This document shows positions 8,305 to 18,228 of a DNA stretch of 64,000 bases, one piece after another. Position 1 is the first letter of the stretch. Every line of letters begins with the position of its first letter. Origin of the DNA: UBA668 sp039796575 (GTDB taxonomy: Bacteria > Actinomycetota > Acidimicrobiia > Acidimicrobiales > Ilumatobacteraceae); contig JBDKJP010000097.1 in assembly GCA_039796575.1 (NCBI GenBank), positions 1 to 64,000 on the forward strand. The letters are read 5' to 3'. The position numbers and the translations under genes were made by a program. The notes under the pieces are model-generated. The model searched no databases and had not been told where the DNA came from. It saw only the letters and a program-made list of their open reading frames with translations.

Positions 8305-9018
8305 ATGCCGATCCATCTCCGCGCCGAACCGTCCGACTACGCCCCCGCAGTGCTCGTGCCGGGTGACCCCCGGCGGGCGGAGTACATCGCCGAGACGTTC
8401 TTCGACCCCGGCTTCCGCCTCGTCAACAGCGAGCGTGGCGCGCTCGGCTTCACCGGCACGTTCCAGGGCAAGCCGATCAGCGTGCAGTCGGTGGGCATGG
8501 GCTGCGCGAGCGCCGGCATCTACTACAACGAGCTCATCCAGCTCGGCGCGACGCGCATCGTCCGCGTCGGCACGGCCGGCGGCCTCGCGCCCGGTCTGCA
8601 GATGGCCGACACCGTCGTCGCCATCAGCGCCACCGCCGACGACCCGGTGGTCGCGCAGATGACGCAGGGCGAGGCCCACTCCCCCACGGCGTCGTGGAAC
8701 CTCGTCGAGATGGCCGTGAACCGCGGCCGCGAGCTCGGTGCCCGCGTGCACGTCGGCCCCATCGTGTCGAGCGGCCTGTTCTACGACCCGCGCCAGGGCA
8801 TCATGCAGCGCTGGGCAGACCGCGGGCATCTCGCCGTCGAGATGGAGGCAGCCATGCTCTACACGCTGGGCGCGCTGCACAAGGTGGAGACGCTGTGCAT
8901 CTGCACCATCAGCGACCTCATCACCGACGAGAACAACGCCGAGCGCATCAGCGACGCCGACATGAAGGTGGGCGTCGACCGGATGATGCAGGTCGCCTGC
9001 GACGTCGCAGTCGCCTGA
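8305..9018 (+). CDS. deoD: Purine nucleoside phosphorylase, DeoD type
   Basis: Cleaves purine (deoxy)nucleosides with phosphate in nucleoside salvage. 237 aa from ATG 8305, the usual DeoD length. LVPGDPRRAEYIAETFF, GFTGTFQGKPISV, GMGCASAGIYYNELI and the substrate-binding VEMEAAML are all present, as is the catalytic Asp in TISDLI. A TACAGT box lies 7 nt before this ATG, which supports leaderless expression and this start over ATG 8301, which is in another frame. It is divergent from the NirK-like gene and convergent with mdh. Confidence 0.93.
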   Translation: MPIHLRAEPSDYAPAVLVPGDPRRAEYIAETFFDPGFRLVNSERGALGFTGTFQGKPISVQSVGMGCASAGIYYNELIQLGATRIVRVGTAGGLAPGLQMADTVVAISATADDPVVAQMTQGEAHSPTASWNLVEMAVNRGRELGARVHVGPIVSSGLFYDPRQGIMQRWADRGHLAVEMEAAMLYTLGALHKVETLCICTISDLITDENNAERISDADMKVGVDRMMQVACDVAVA

Positions 9019-9020
9019 CC

Positions 9021-9090
9021 CGCGAACTCAAGTTCGCGCGCCGTTGCGCGAACTTAAGTTCGCGGGCCTTCCCGCGAACTTGAGTTCGCG
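9021..9090. repeat. Three 18-bp palindromes between convergent genes
   Basis: Copies at 9021-9038 (cgcgaactcaagttcgcg), 9047-9064 (cgcgaacttaagttcgcg) and 9073-9090 (cgcgaacttgagttcgcg). All three keep the same outer arms with a changing centre. They fill the 80-bp gap between the stops of deoD and mdh, so they may act as a bidirectional terminator. The tandem arrangement also looks like a REP-type cluster. Confidence 0.8.
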
Positions 9091-9098
9091 CGTTCGGG

Positions 9099-10085
<987 letters not shown>

Positions 10086-10117
10086 GTCCGCGAGCGTACG
10101 CCCGCGAGCCGAGCGTC

Positions 10118-10130
10118 AGGAAATGGTGGG
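10118..10130. repeat. 13-bp direct repeat, left copy
   Basis: aggaaatggtggg occurs here and again at 11759-11771, bracketing tnpB. The right copy is the 3' end of the acyltransferase gene. IS605-type elements normally make no target duplication, so this may be coincidence or a trace of rearrangement. Confidence 0.45.
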
Positions 10131-10196
10131 GGGTCGGCAGCAAGGGGGGACGGAGTGTGGACTATTCAGTCACACCCTGTGACGAGACTGTCGATC

Positions 10197-11663
10197 ATGG
10201 TGTCGGCGGTCGATGCGGGGTTGGTGACGCGGGCGGTGGTGTTCACCGTCGACGAGTCGCATGCGCAGGATCGGGTGTTGCGCAACTACTGCGGGGCAGC
10301 CCGGTACGCGTACAACTGGGCCCGCCGGACAATCGTCGAGAACCTCGAGGTGCGTGCCTCCGAGCGGCAGGCCGGGGTCGTGGAGGAGTCGTTGACGCCG
10401 TCGCTGTCGTGGTCGGCGTACTCGTTGCGCAAGCAGTTCAGCCAGGTGAAGGCCGACGTTGCGCCATGGGCGGGCGAGGTGGCCAAGCACTGCTTCGACA
10501 CCGGCATCAACCAGGCGGCGGACGCGTTCAAGAACTGGTCGACATCACGCAACGGCGGCCGTGCCGGTGCACGGGTCGGGTTCCCACGGTTCAAGTCACG
10601 CAAGACCGCGAAGCTGTCGGTGAGCTTCGTCGAGTTGAACCACCAGCTCTCGTGGTTCCACCCATCACGGCACGCGGTCCGGTTGATGCTGCCGCAGACC
10701 CTGTTGCAGTCGAAGGACCGGCATGTCCGAGCACAGATGCAGCAGCTCGTCTGGCTGCACACCGTCGAGTCGACACGACGCCTGTACCGGCTCGTCGAAC
10801 AGGAACGGGCCACGATCCAGAAGGTCACGATCTCGTACGTGGGCGGCCGCTGGCAAGTGTCGTTCCTCGTGCGCTACCGGGTTGGCGCACGGCCGCAGAA
10901 GTGCGGACATGCCCGCATCGGTGGCGCCATCGGCGTCGACCTGGGCGTCACGCATCTGGCGACCCTGTCACGGCCGGTTCCCCATGTCACCGATGCAGCC
11001 GGACATGTTCCGAACCCTCGCCCGCTCGCACGCCAGTTGGAACGGTTGAAGGACCTCGATCGGCGTCTCGCCCGCTGCACGGCCGGATCGAAGCACAGGG
11101 CCACGCTCATCCGCCGACGCGCCCGCCTTCACGGCCGAATCACCAAGACGCGTGCCATGGCGCATCATCAGCTCGCGAACGAGCTCGCGGCCAGGTTCGA
11201 TCTCGTCGGTATCGAGGACCTCAACGTCAAGGGCATGACGCACAACCGGCCGCTCGCCCGCGCGCTCGCCGACGCAGGGTTGGGCCAGTTGGCCGAGATC
11301 ATCACCACTGAATGCACCGACCGTGGCGCGCCTGTCGTCAAGGTCGGTCGCTTCTCTCCGTCGTCGAAGACCTGTTCGTCCTGTGGGACGGTGACAGCCA
11401 AACTGTCCCTCAGTGACCGAACCTTCGACTGCACCAGCTGCGGAGCTCACGTCGATCGTGATGTGAACGCCGCAGCCAACATTGAGCGCGAAGCCGTCCG
11501 GTTGCACGCTCAACAGCAAGCCGACCTCGTGTCGGGTGTCGCCGGGCTACGACCGGAGACTCGAAACGCTGCGCGGAGGGCACACAAGACCGAACCGGCC
11601 ACGGCCGGGACGGCAGTGTCTGTTGATGCCAGAACCAGGCAGCCACACCCTCGTGTGGCATGA
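10197..11663 (+). mobile_element. tnpB: TnpB (IS605/IS200-family OrfB), solitary
   Basis: RNA-guided nuclease encoded by IS200/IS605-type elements. 488 aa from ATG 10197. The RuvC-type catalytic residues are in IGVDLGVTHLATL (Asp), LVGIEDLNVKGM (Glu) and HVDRDVNAAANI (Asp), and the zinc ribbon is CSSCG...CTSCG, so it appears intact. No tnpA transposase is adjacent, so this is a TnpB-only (IS1341-type) element or a decayed IS605. Its guide (omega) RNA would be expected across the 3' end of tnpB and the following ~100 bp. It lies on the opposite strand to mdh and the acyltransferases, between the mdh promoter and the acyltransferase stop. Confidence 0.88.
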
Positions 11664-11756
11664 GACCTGGACGGGCCGACGACAACGTTGGCCGGTACGG
11701 ACAGTGAGACCTTGACGACCGGAATCGTCCACAGTCATCACCCCTTGCTACCGAAC
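11664..11756 (+). other. tnpB 3' flank, candidate omega-RNA region
   Basis: About 90 bp between the tnpB stop and the acyltransferase stop. In TnpB elements this is where the guide-RNA scaffold ends and the guide begins at the right transposon end. I cannot define the end from one copy. The sequence contains short inverted words (ccggtacgg, ccggaatcg) but no clear boundary. Confidence 0.3.
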
Positions 11757-13676
11757 CTAGGAAATGGTGGGCAGACCGACTTCGCCGAGGATGAGGTTCG
11801 CGTAGAAGTTCGTGGCCTCCACGCTGCACGTGATGTGCACGCCGTCGGGGCACAGCTCGACCTGTTGCGACTGCCCGTTCCAGTCGAGGATGGTGACGTT
11901 GGGGTGCCGTGCCGGCAGCGCACCGATGCGCTGGTTGTTGCCCTCGATCCACTCGAGGTCGGCGCGCACGGTCATGAACACCACGTCACCCGCGTTGGAG
12001 GGGATGGCCGCGACGATGGCGTCGTACTGCTCGTCGGTGACGGGGCCGTTCGTGCCGACCTGCACCACCACGATGGTGCCGTCGCCGATGACACCCTGCT
12101 CGGTGAGGCCGGCCACCACGTCGCGCACGGCGTTGGGACCGCGGTTCTCCTCCGCGTTGACGAACACACCCTGTCCCTCCAGCTGGCTGCGGGCGCCGAC
12201 CATGACCGACTCGCCGATGGCCACGTAGCCCTCCGGCTCGGGCGGCAACGTGGTGGTGGTGCTGACACTGGTGGTGGACTGGCCGGGCACCGTGGGCAGG
12301 ACCGTGGTGGCGGTGGGGTCGGTGGCGTCGGTCGGTTCGTCGACGAGCGAGCACTGCACTGCACCCACGCACTGCGGTTCGGCGGCGACCATGCTGTAGG
12401 TGGCGAGGCCGAGCGTGATGAGCGTGGCGACGGCAGCCACCATGCGCTTCGGGTCGCTGCGGATGGCGCGCACCATCGCACCGAACTGACCCTTGCGGAT
12501 GGGGGTCTCGACGTACCGGTAGCTGGCCTCGGTGATGACGCACGTGAGCGCCATCGCGAACACGAACTCGAACAGCGTGAGCTCGATCTGCGCCTGCTTG
12601 CGGATGATCTGGAAGATGGGCCAGTGGTACAGGTACAGGCCGTAGCTGCGGGTGCCGATCCAGTTGAGCACCGGGTGCCCGAGCAGCTTGCCGGTGACCG
12701 CGCCCTGGTGCGTGGCGGCAGCCACGATCATCAGCGTCACGACACCGGTGAGGAAGAACCCGCCACGGAACAGGTACGGGTTGTAGCGGCCGTTCTCGAG
12801 CAGGTACATCCACCAGAACAGGAACAGCAGCAGCACCATGCCGACCGCAGCCACCAGGTCGACGCGCCGGCCCTTGTCGCGCAGGGGGCCGCGCATGATG
12901 GCGGCGGGGCGCCACAGCATGGCGAAGCCGGCGCCGAGCAGCAGCCCGCCCGATCGTGAGATCGATCCGAGGTACAGCGTGTCGTTCACGCTGATGCAGC
13001 GGCCGAACAGGTGCAAGTAGCCGTTGCTGTTCTCGGTGCTGCACGCGAGGGGCACGAACCCGTCGGCGAACACCAGGCCCATCACCACGGCGACCACGAA
13101 GCTGGCGCCGATGAGCTTCAGGCCCACCGACGGCAGCCGGCGGCGCGACCGGTGAAGGATGAACACCATCACGAGCGGCCAGAAGAAGTAGTACTGCTCC
13201 TCCACCGCCAGCGACCACAGGTGGCGCAGCGGCACGAACGCCTCCGACGAGGCATAGCCCTGGCCGACGAGGATCTGGTACCAGTTGCTGACGTAGAAGA
13301 TGCCGGCCACGAAGTCGCCACGGGTCTGGGCGCGCACCGCGGGGTAGAACGCGGTGATGTACACGGCGAGCAACGCCATCATCACGTACAGGGCTGGCAG
13401 CAGGCGGCGGGCGCGGCGCATCCAGAACTCGCGCAGGTTCACGCCGCCGGTGCGTTCGTCCTCGCCCATCAGCAGCAGCGTGATGAGGTAGCCGGAGATG
13501 ACGAAGAACACCTCCACGCCGAGGAAGCCACCCTTCAGCCAGGTGTGGTTGGCGTGGTAGATCATCACCGCGACCACGGCGATGGCGCGCAGACCATCGA
13601 GGCCCGGCAAGTACGGGACCCGGCTGAGGCCACCCGAGGGTGTGCCGGAGAGGGGTTGGGGGCGCCGGTCCGACAT
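11757..13676 (-). CDS. Membrane acyltransferase (OafA/YrhL type) with C-terminal SGNH domain
   Basis: O-acyltransferase predicted to acylate a cell-envelope glycan. 639 aa from ATG 13676 (GTG 13685 is possible). Residues ~20-420 are a multi-pass Acyl_transf_3 domain: LPGLDGLRAIAVVAVMIYH, GVEVFFVISGYLITLLL, LRHLWSLAVEEQYYFFWP and GTRSYGLYLYHWPI. A Thr/Pro-rich linker follows the last helix, and then an outside SGNH-like domain with IGESVMVG, QVGTNG and PDGVHI. The usual GDS nucleophile motif reads GES here. It is followed by the 13-bp repeat and tnpB, and preceded 40-50 bp upstream by a paralogue on the same strand. Confidence 0.88.
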   Translation of the reverse strand: MSDRRPQPLSGTPSGGLSRVPYLPGLDGLRAIAVVAVMIYHANHTWLKGGFLGVEVFFVISGYLITLLLMGEDERTGGVNLREFWMRRARRLLPALYVMMALLAVYITAFYPAVRAQTRGDFVAGIFYVSNWYQILVGQGYASSEAFVPLRHLWSLAVEEQYYFFWPLVMVFILHRSRRRLPSVGLKLIGASFVVAVVMGLVFADGFVPLACSTENSNGYLHLFGRCISVNDTLYLGSISRSGGLLLGAGFAMLWRPAAIMRGPLRDKGRRVDLVAAVGMVLLLFLFWWMYLLENGRYNPYLFRGGFFLTGVVTLMIVAAATHQGAVTGKLLGHPVLNWIGTRSYGLYLYHWPIFQIIRKQAQIELTLFEFVFAMALTCVITEASYRYVETPIRKGQFGAMVRAIRSDPKRMVAAVATLITLGLATYSMVAAEPQCVGAVQCSLVDEPTDATDPTATTVLPTVPGQSTTSVSTTTTLPPEPEGYVAIGESVMVGARSQLEGQGVFVNAEENRGPNAVRDVVAGLTEQGVIGDGTIVVVQVGTNGPVTDEQYDAIVAAIPSNAGDVVFMTVRADLEWIEGNNQRIGALPARHPNVTILDWNGQSQQVELCPDGVHITCSVEATNFYANLILGEVGLPTIS

Positions 13677-13725
13677 TCGGGTCACCAGTATGGTTGATGG
13701 ACGGCCACGGCACGCCCGTCAGCGG

Positions 13726-15783
13726 TCACTTCTTCAGATCCGGTCGGCCGATCGCGTCGAAGATGAGGTTCGCGTAGAACTGCTTCGCCGTCGCGGTGCG
13801 GAGGTGGTAGCCGTCCTTCGCCAGTTCGCCGCTGATCTGCTGCGAGGCCGCCTCCCAGTCGAGCACCTTCACGTTCGGGTACCGGGCGGGCAGTTGACGG
13901 ATGCGGATGTTGTTGTCGGCGATCCAGCCTCGGGGTGCTCGCACCGTGAGGAACACCACGAGCGGCGTCGCCTCGGCCGGCAGGTAGCTCATGATGCGGT
14001 CGAGCGTGTCGTCGCTGACGCCGCCGTTGGTGCCGGTCTGGATGACCACGGTGCGGCCGAGCTGGCCGGCGGTGCGCAGCATCGCCACGACGTCGGCCAC
14101 GTTGCCGCCCTGACGGCTGACGGCTGCGTTGACGAGCACGCCGCCGGCCTGCAGCTGCGGCGCGGCGCCGAGCATGACGCTCTCGCCGATGGCGTAGGTG
14201 GGCAGCAGGTCGACCGGGTCGGGCACGGTGGTAGTGGGTGCCGCCGTGCTGGGCGCGACGGTGGAACCGGTGACCCGTTCGGTGGTGGACGGCGCGACCG
14301 ACGTGGCCGGCAGCGTGGTGCTGACGCCGGCCGCGATGGCGTCCTGGCCGCGCTCGCTGTCGCACGCCACCTGGCCGACGCACAGGACCTCGGCGGTGGC
14401 GATGCTCACCGTGGCGAAGCCGGTGACCACCGCGATGGCCGACGCCAGCACGATGGTGCGGCGACGGCGCTGTCGGGCGGCCGGGGTGCGCGGCTTGCGC
14501 TCGCCGCGCAGCCATTCGCCGAACCGCCCCTGGCGCACCGGCAGCTCGACGAGCCGGTAGCTGAGCTCGGTGACCGGCACGGTGATGAGCATCGCGATGC
14601 CGAACTCGGCGAGCGACAGCTGCGTGCCGGGCTCGCGGATGATCTGGTAGATCGGCCAGTGGAACAGGTACAGGCCGTAGCTGCGCGTCCCGATCCACTG
14701 CAGCGGGCGGATGCCGAGCAGCCGGCCGATCCAGCTGCGGCGGTGCGTGGCCGCGGCGATGGTGCCGACGGTGCACACGCCCACGAGCAGCAGGCCGCCG
14801 CGGAACAGCCACGGGTCGTAGCTGCTGTCGGTGGTGTCGAACAGGAACTGGCGGTTCATCATCAGCGCCAGCCCGGCGAGCGAGAGCAGCGCGACGAGGT
14901 CGACGCGGCGGCCACGCTTCTTCAGCGGGCCGCGCATGATGGCGACGGGCCGCCACAGCAGCGCGAACGCCGCGCCCAGCAGCAGGCCGCCGGCACGGCT
15001 GAACGTGTTGAGGTACAGCGCCTCGTTCACGTTGATGCACCGGCCGAGCAGCTCGATGTAGCCGTGGCTCTCGCCGGGGCCGCACGCCGGCGCGCCCGAC
15101 GCGTCGGCACCCAGGAACACGGTGCCGCTCACGTACATCGCGGCGGTGGTGGCGGCGATGAACAGGCTGCCGCCGAAGAACCACAGCGCGACGCGTGGCA
15201 GCCGGTCGCTGCGCCGGCGCAGCACGAGCGCCATCACGAGCGGCCACACCAGGTAGAACTGCTCCTCCACGGCGAGCGACCACAGGTGACGCAGCGGCGA
15301 GAACGCCTCGGCCGCCGTGTAGCTCTGGCCCACCCAGATCTGGAACCAGTTGCTCACATAGAGCAGACCGGCCACGAAGTCGCCACGGGTGGCACCCATC
15401 GGGCGGCGATCGAAGAACACCATGTACACCGCGAGCGCGCCCATCATCACGTACAGGGCGGGCAGCAGGCGGCGAGCGCGACGCATCCAGAACTTGCGCA
15501 GGCTCACCCGCCCGGTGCGCTCCTTCTCGGCCACCAGCAGCAGCGTGATGAGGTAGCCGGAGATGACGAAGAACACCTCCACGCCGAGGAACCCGCCGGA
15601 CAGCCAGGCGTGGTTCGCGTGGTACACCATCACGCCCACGACGGCGATCGCGCGCATCCCGTCGAGCCCCGGCAGGTACGGGACGCGGCTGATCTGGTTG
15701 CGCATCACCGGGTGCGTGTGGTGGTCGGCTGCATCCCTGCCGTCGGGCGGCAACGTGGGGGGTGGCAGTGTGGGCGCGGACAT
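13726..15783 (-). CDS. Membrane acyltransferase with C-terminal SGNH domain, paralogue
   Basis: 685 aa, ATG 15783. Same architecture as its downstream neighbour: LPGLDGMRAIAVVGVMVYH, GVEVFFVISGYLITLLLV, LRHLWSLAVEEQFYLVWP and GTRSYGLYLFHWPIYQI in the membrane domain, a Thr/Pro-rich linker near residue 500, then an SGNH domain with IGESVMLG, TGTNGGV and DGYHL. The nucleophile motif is again GES. The two genes form a tandem pair in one transcription unit, a likely recent duplication with divergence. The acceptor glycan is not known. Confidence 0.88.
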   Translation of the reverse strand: MSAPTLPPPTLPPDGRDAADHHTHPVMRNQISRVPYLPGLDGMRAIAVVGVMVYHANHAWLSGGFLGVEVFFVISGYLITLLLVAEKERTGRVSLRKFWMRRARRLLPALYVMMGALAVYMVFFDRRPMGATRGDFVAGLLYVSNWFQIWVGQSYTAAEAFSPLRHLWSLAVEEQFYLVWPLVMALVLRRRSDRLPRVALWFFGGSLFIAATTAAMYVSGTVFLGADASGAPACGPGESHGYIELLGRCINVNEALYLNTFSRAGGLLLGAAFALLWRPVAIMRGPLKKRGRRVDLVALLSLAGLALMMNRQFLFDTTDSSYDPWLFRGGLLLVGVCTVGTIAAATHRRSWIGRLLGIRPLQWIGTRSYGLYLFHWPIYQIIREPGTQLSLAEFGIAMLITVPVTELSYRLVELPVRQGRFGEWLRGERKPRTPAARQRRRRTIVLASAIAVVTGFATVSIATAEVLCVGQVACDSERGQDAIAAGVSTTLPATSVAPSTTERVTGSTVAPSTAAPTTTVPDPVDLLPTYAIGESVMLGAAPQLQAGGVLVNAAVSRQGGNVADVVAMLRTAGQLGRTVVIQTGTNGGVSDDTLDRIMSYLPAEATPLVVFLTVRAPRGWIADNNIRIRQLPARYPNVKVLDWEAASQQISGELAKDGYHLRTATAKQFYANLIFDAIGRPDLKK

Positions 15784-15857
15784 AGAGGACCGTCGCCCAG
15801 TCTGGCCCAGCGGCGGCCGCGAACCCCGTCACCCGGGGCTCGCGACCGCGAGTGGGA

Positions 15858-17279
15858 TCAGAGCTGCAGGGCCTTCACCTCGAGGAACTCCTCGAGGCCG
15901 AACTTGCCGGCTTCGCGGCCGAGGCCGCTCTGCTTGTAGCCGCCGAACGGCGCGGCCGGGTTGAAGCGGCCGCCGTTCACCTCGACCTGACCGGCGCGGA
16001 TGCGGCGGGCGACGGCCGTGGCCTTGTCGGCGTCGCCGGCCCACACACCACCGGCGAGGCCGTAGATGGTGTCGTTGGCGATCTCGATGGCCTCCTCCTC
16101 GGTGTCGTACGGGATGATCGACAGCACCGGCCCGAAGATCTCCTCCTGGGCGATGGTCATGTCGCGGGTGACGTTGCTGAAGATGGTGGGCTGCACGTAG
16201 TAGCCCTGCTCGAGGCCCTCGGGGGCGTCGGCGCCACCGGTGATGAGCGTGGCGCCCTCCTCGATGCCCTTCTGGATGAAGCCGCGGACGCGGTCGCGCT
16301 GGGCGGCCGACACGAGCGGGCCGACCATCTTGCCCTCTTCGAAGGGGTTGCCCGGCTGGAACGCCATCTGCGCGGCGCCGGCGGCGATGGCCTCGGCCTC
16401 GGCGAGACGCGAGCGCGGCACCAACATGCGGGTGAGCGCGGTGCAGGTCTGGCCGCTGTTGAGGAAGCACTTGCCGACGCCGTCGGGGATGGCCTTCGAG
16501 AAGTCGGCGTCCTCGAGGATGACGTTCGCGCTCTTGCCACCGAGCTCGAGGGCCACCTTCTTCACGGTCTGCGAGGCCACTTCGGCGACGCGCTTGCCGG
16601 CGCGGGTGCTGCCGGTGAACGACACCATGTCGACGTCGGGGTGCACGGCGATGGCTTCGCCGACGACCGGACCGACGCCCGTGACGAGGTTGAACACGCC
16701 GGCGGGCAGACCGGCCTCGTGGATGATCTCGGCGAGGATGAACGCGTTGATGGGCGCCACTTCACTGGGCTTGAGGACGACGGTGTTGCCGGCGGCCATG
16801 GCCGGGGCCACCTTCAGCGCGATCTGGTGGAGCGGATAGTTCCACGGGGTGATGCAGCCGACGACACCGATGGCCTCGCGCACCACCAGGCTGTTGCCGA
16901 CGGTCTCCTCGAACTCGTAGGTCGACAGCAGCTGGGCCGCGCCGGCGAAGTTGCCGGTGGGCAGACCGACCTGGATCATCTTCGACAGCCACAGCGGCAT
17001 GCCGACTTCCTTGGCGATGACCTCGGCGATCTCGTCGGCGCGTGCACCGAGGCCGGCGACGATCTTGTTCAGGTACTCGGCGCGGGTCTCCTTCGGCAGC
17101 GCGTTCCACGCGGGGAACGCCGCCTTGGCCGCAGCGACTGCCGCGTCGACGTCGGCGGTCGAGCCGTCGGGGATGGTGGCGATGACCTCTTCGGTGGCCG
17201 AGTCGTGGACGCTGAGCGTGCCGGTGCCGGTGGACGGGACCCACTGGCCGTTGATGTAGAGCTGTTCGTACGTGCGCAT
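15858..17279 (-). CDS. NAD(P)-dependent aldehyde dehydrogenase
   Basis: 473 aa from ATG 17279. Oxidises an aldehyde to the acid. The Rossmann and active-site features are typical: ITPWNYPLHQ, LKPSEVAP, FTGSTRAGKRV, the catalytic Glu in LELGGKSANVIL and the nucleophilic Cys in NSGQTCTALTR, and QEEIFGPVLSI near the C-terminus. It starts 20 nt after the metF stop on the same strand, so the pair is probably co-transcribed. Substrate cannot be deduced; family members related to 3-succinoylsemialdehyde-pyridine or broad-range ALDHs look like this. Confidence 0.92.
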   Translation of the reverse strand: MRTYEQLYINGQWVPSTGTGTLSVHDSATEEVIATIPDGSTADVDAAVAAAKAAFPAWNALPKETRAEYLNKIVAGLGARADEIAEVIAKEVGMPLWLSKMIQVGLPTGNFAGAAQLLSTYEFEETVGNSLVVREAIGVVGCITPWNYPLHQIALKVAPAMAAGNTVVLKPSEVAPINAFILAEIIHEAGLPAGVFNLVTGVGPVVGEAIAVHPDVDMVSFTGSTRAGKRVAEVASQTVKKVALELGGKSANVILEDADFSKAIPDGVGKCFLNSGQTCTALTRMLVPRSRLAEAEAIAAGAAQMAFQPGNPFEEGKMVGPLVSAAQRDRVRGFIQKGIEEGATLITGGADAPEGLEQGYYVQPTIFSNVTRDMTIAQEEIFGPVLSIIPYDTEEEAIEIANDTIYGLAGGVWAGDADKATAVARRIRAGQVEVNGGRFNPAAPFGGYKQSGLGREAGKFGLEEFLEVKALQL

Positions 17280-17299
17280 GGGCACGACAGTAGGCGCAC

Positions 17300-18166
17300 T
17301 CAGTGCGGATCGCGCAGCCCGAGGTTCCCCATGATGGTGGTGGTGGCCCAGCTGCGGTTGAGCGTGTAGAAGTGCAGACCGGGGGCCCCTTCCTCCATCA
17401 GCCGCGCGCACAGCTCGGTGGCGATCTCCACACCGATGCGCTCGGCCTCGTCGAGGTCGTCACCCGCCTTCTCCATCCGTTCGACGACCCAGCCGGGCAC
17501 GTCGGCACCGCTCATGTGCGCCATGCGCGTGACCTGCCCGAGGTTGCTGATGGGCATGATGCCGGGGACGATGGGCTTGTGCACGCCCAGCGCGGCGAGC
17601 TCGTCGCGCATCTCGAGGTAGTGCTCGATGTCGAAGAAGAACTGCGTGATGGCGAAGTCGGCGTACTGCAGCTTCGTGGCGAGGTGCTGCCGGTCGCTCG
17701 CACGGTCGGGCGAACGAGGGTGCAGCTCGGGGTGCGCAGCAACGCCGACGCTGAACCCGCCGAACTCCTGCACGTCGTGCACGAGCTCGAGGCTGTACCG
17801 GTAGTCGCTCTCCGACGGGGCATCGCCGTGGGCCGGCGGGTCACCCCCGAGGGCGAGGATGTTCTCGACGCCCTCCGCGCGGTAGTCGATGAGGATGTTG
17901 CGGATGTCGGCCCGGGTGTGGCCCTGGCAGGTGAGGTGCGCCATCGGTGAGATGGGCGTCTGCCGGCGCACCCAGCTGACGAGGTCGGCCGTGCGGGTGC
18001 GCGTGCTGCCACCCGCGCCGTAGGTGACGCTGACGTAGTCGGGCTCGAGCGACTCGAGCTCACCGATGGCCCGGCCGAGGCTCAGCCAGCCGGCTTCGTG
18101 CTTCGGGGGGAAGAACTCGAACGAGACGGTCGGCCCTTCGGCGAGGAGATCGCTGATGCGTGCCAC
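17300..18166 (-). CDS. metF: Methylenetetrahydrofolate reductase
   Basis: Reduces 5,10-methylene-THF to 5-methyl-THF for methionine synthesis, using FAD. 288 aa from GTG 18166, the length of bacterial MetF. Diagnostic blocks are SFEFFPPKHEAG, VSVTYGAGGSTR, HLTCQGHTRADI, ILALGGDPP, FAITQFFFD and PIVPGIMPI. The downstream aldehyde dehydrogenase follows closely. Upstream lies purH on the same strand, about 60 nt away, giving a one-carbon and purine gene group. Confidence 0.94.
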   Translation of the reverse strand: MARISDLLAEGPTVSFEFFPPKHEAGWLSLGRAIGELESLEPDYVSVTYGAGGSTRTRTADLVSWVRRQTPISPMAHLTCQGHTRADIRNILIDYRAEGVENILALGGDPPAHGDAPSESDYRYSLELVHDVQEFGGFSVGVAAHPELHPRSPDRASDRQHLATKLQYADFAITQFFFDIEHYLEMRDELAALGVHKPIVPGIMPISNLGQVTRMAHMSGADVPGWVVERMEKAGDDLDEAERIGVEIATELCARLMEEGAPGLHFYTLNRSWATTTIMGNLGLRDPH

Positions 18167-18228
18167 GCCCTACAGCTTGGCGCATGGGGCTCGTCGATCG
18201 GCGTCGGTATTCGAAAAAGCAGAAACCG

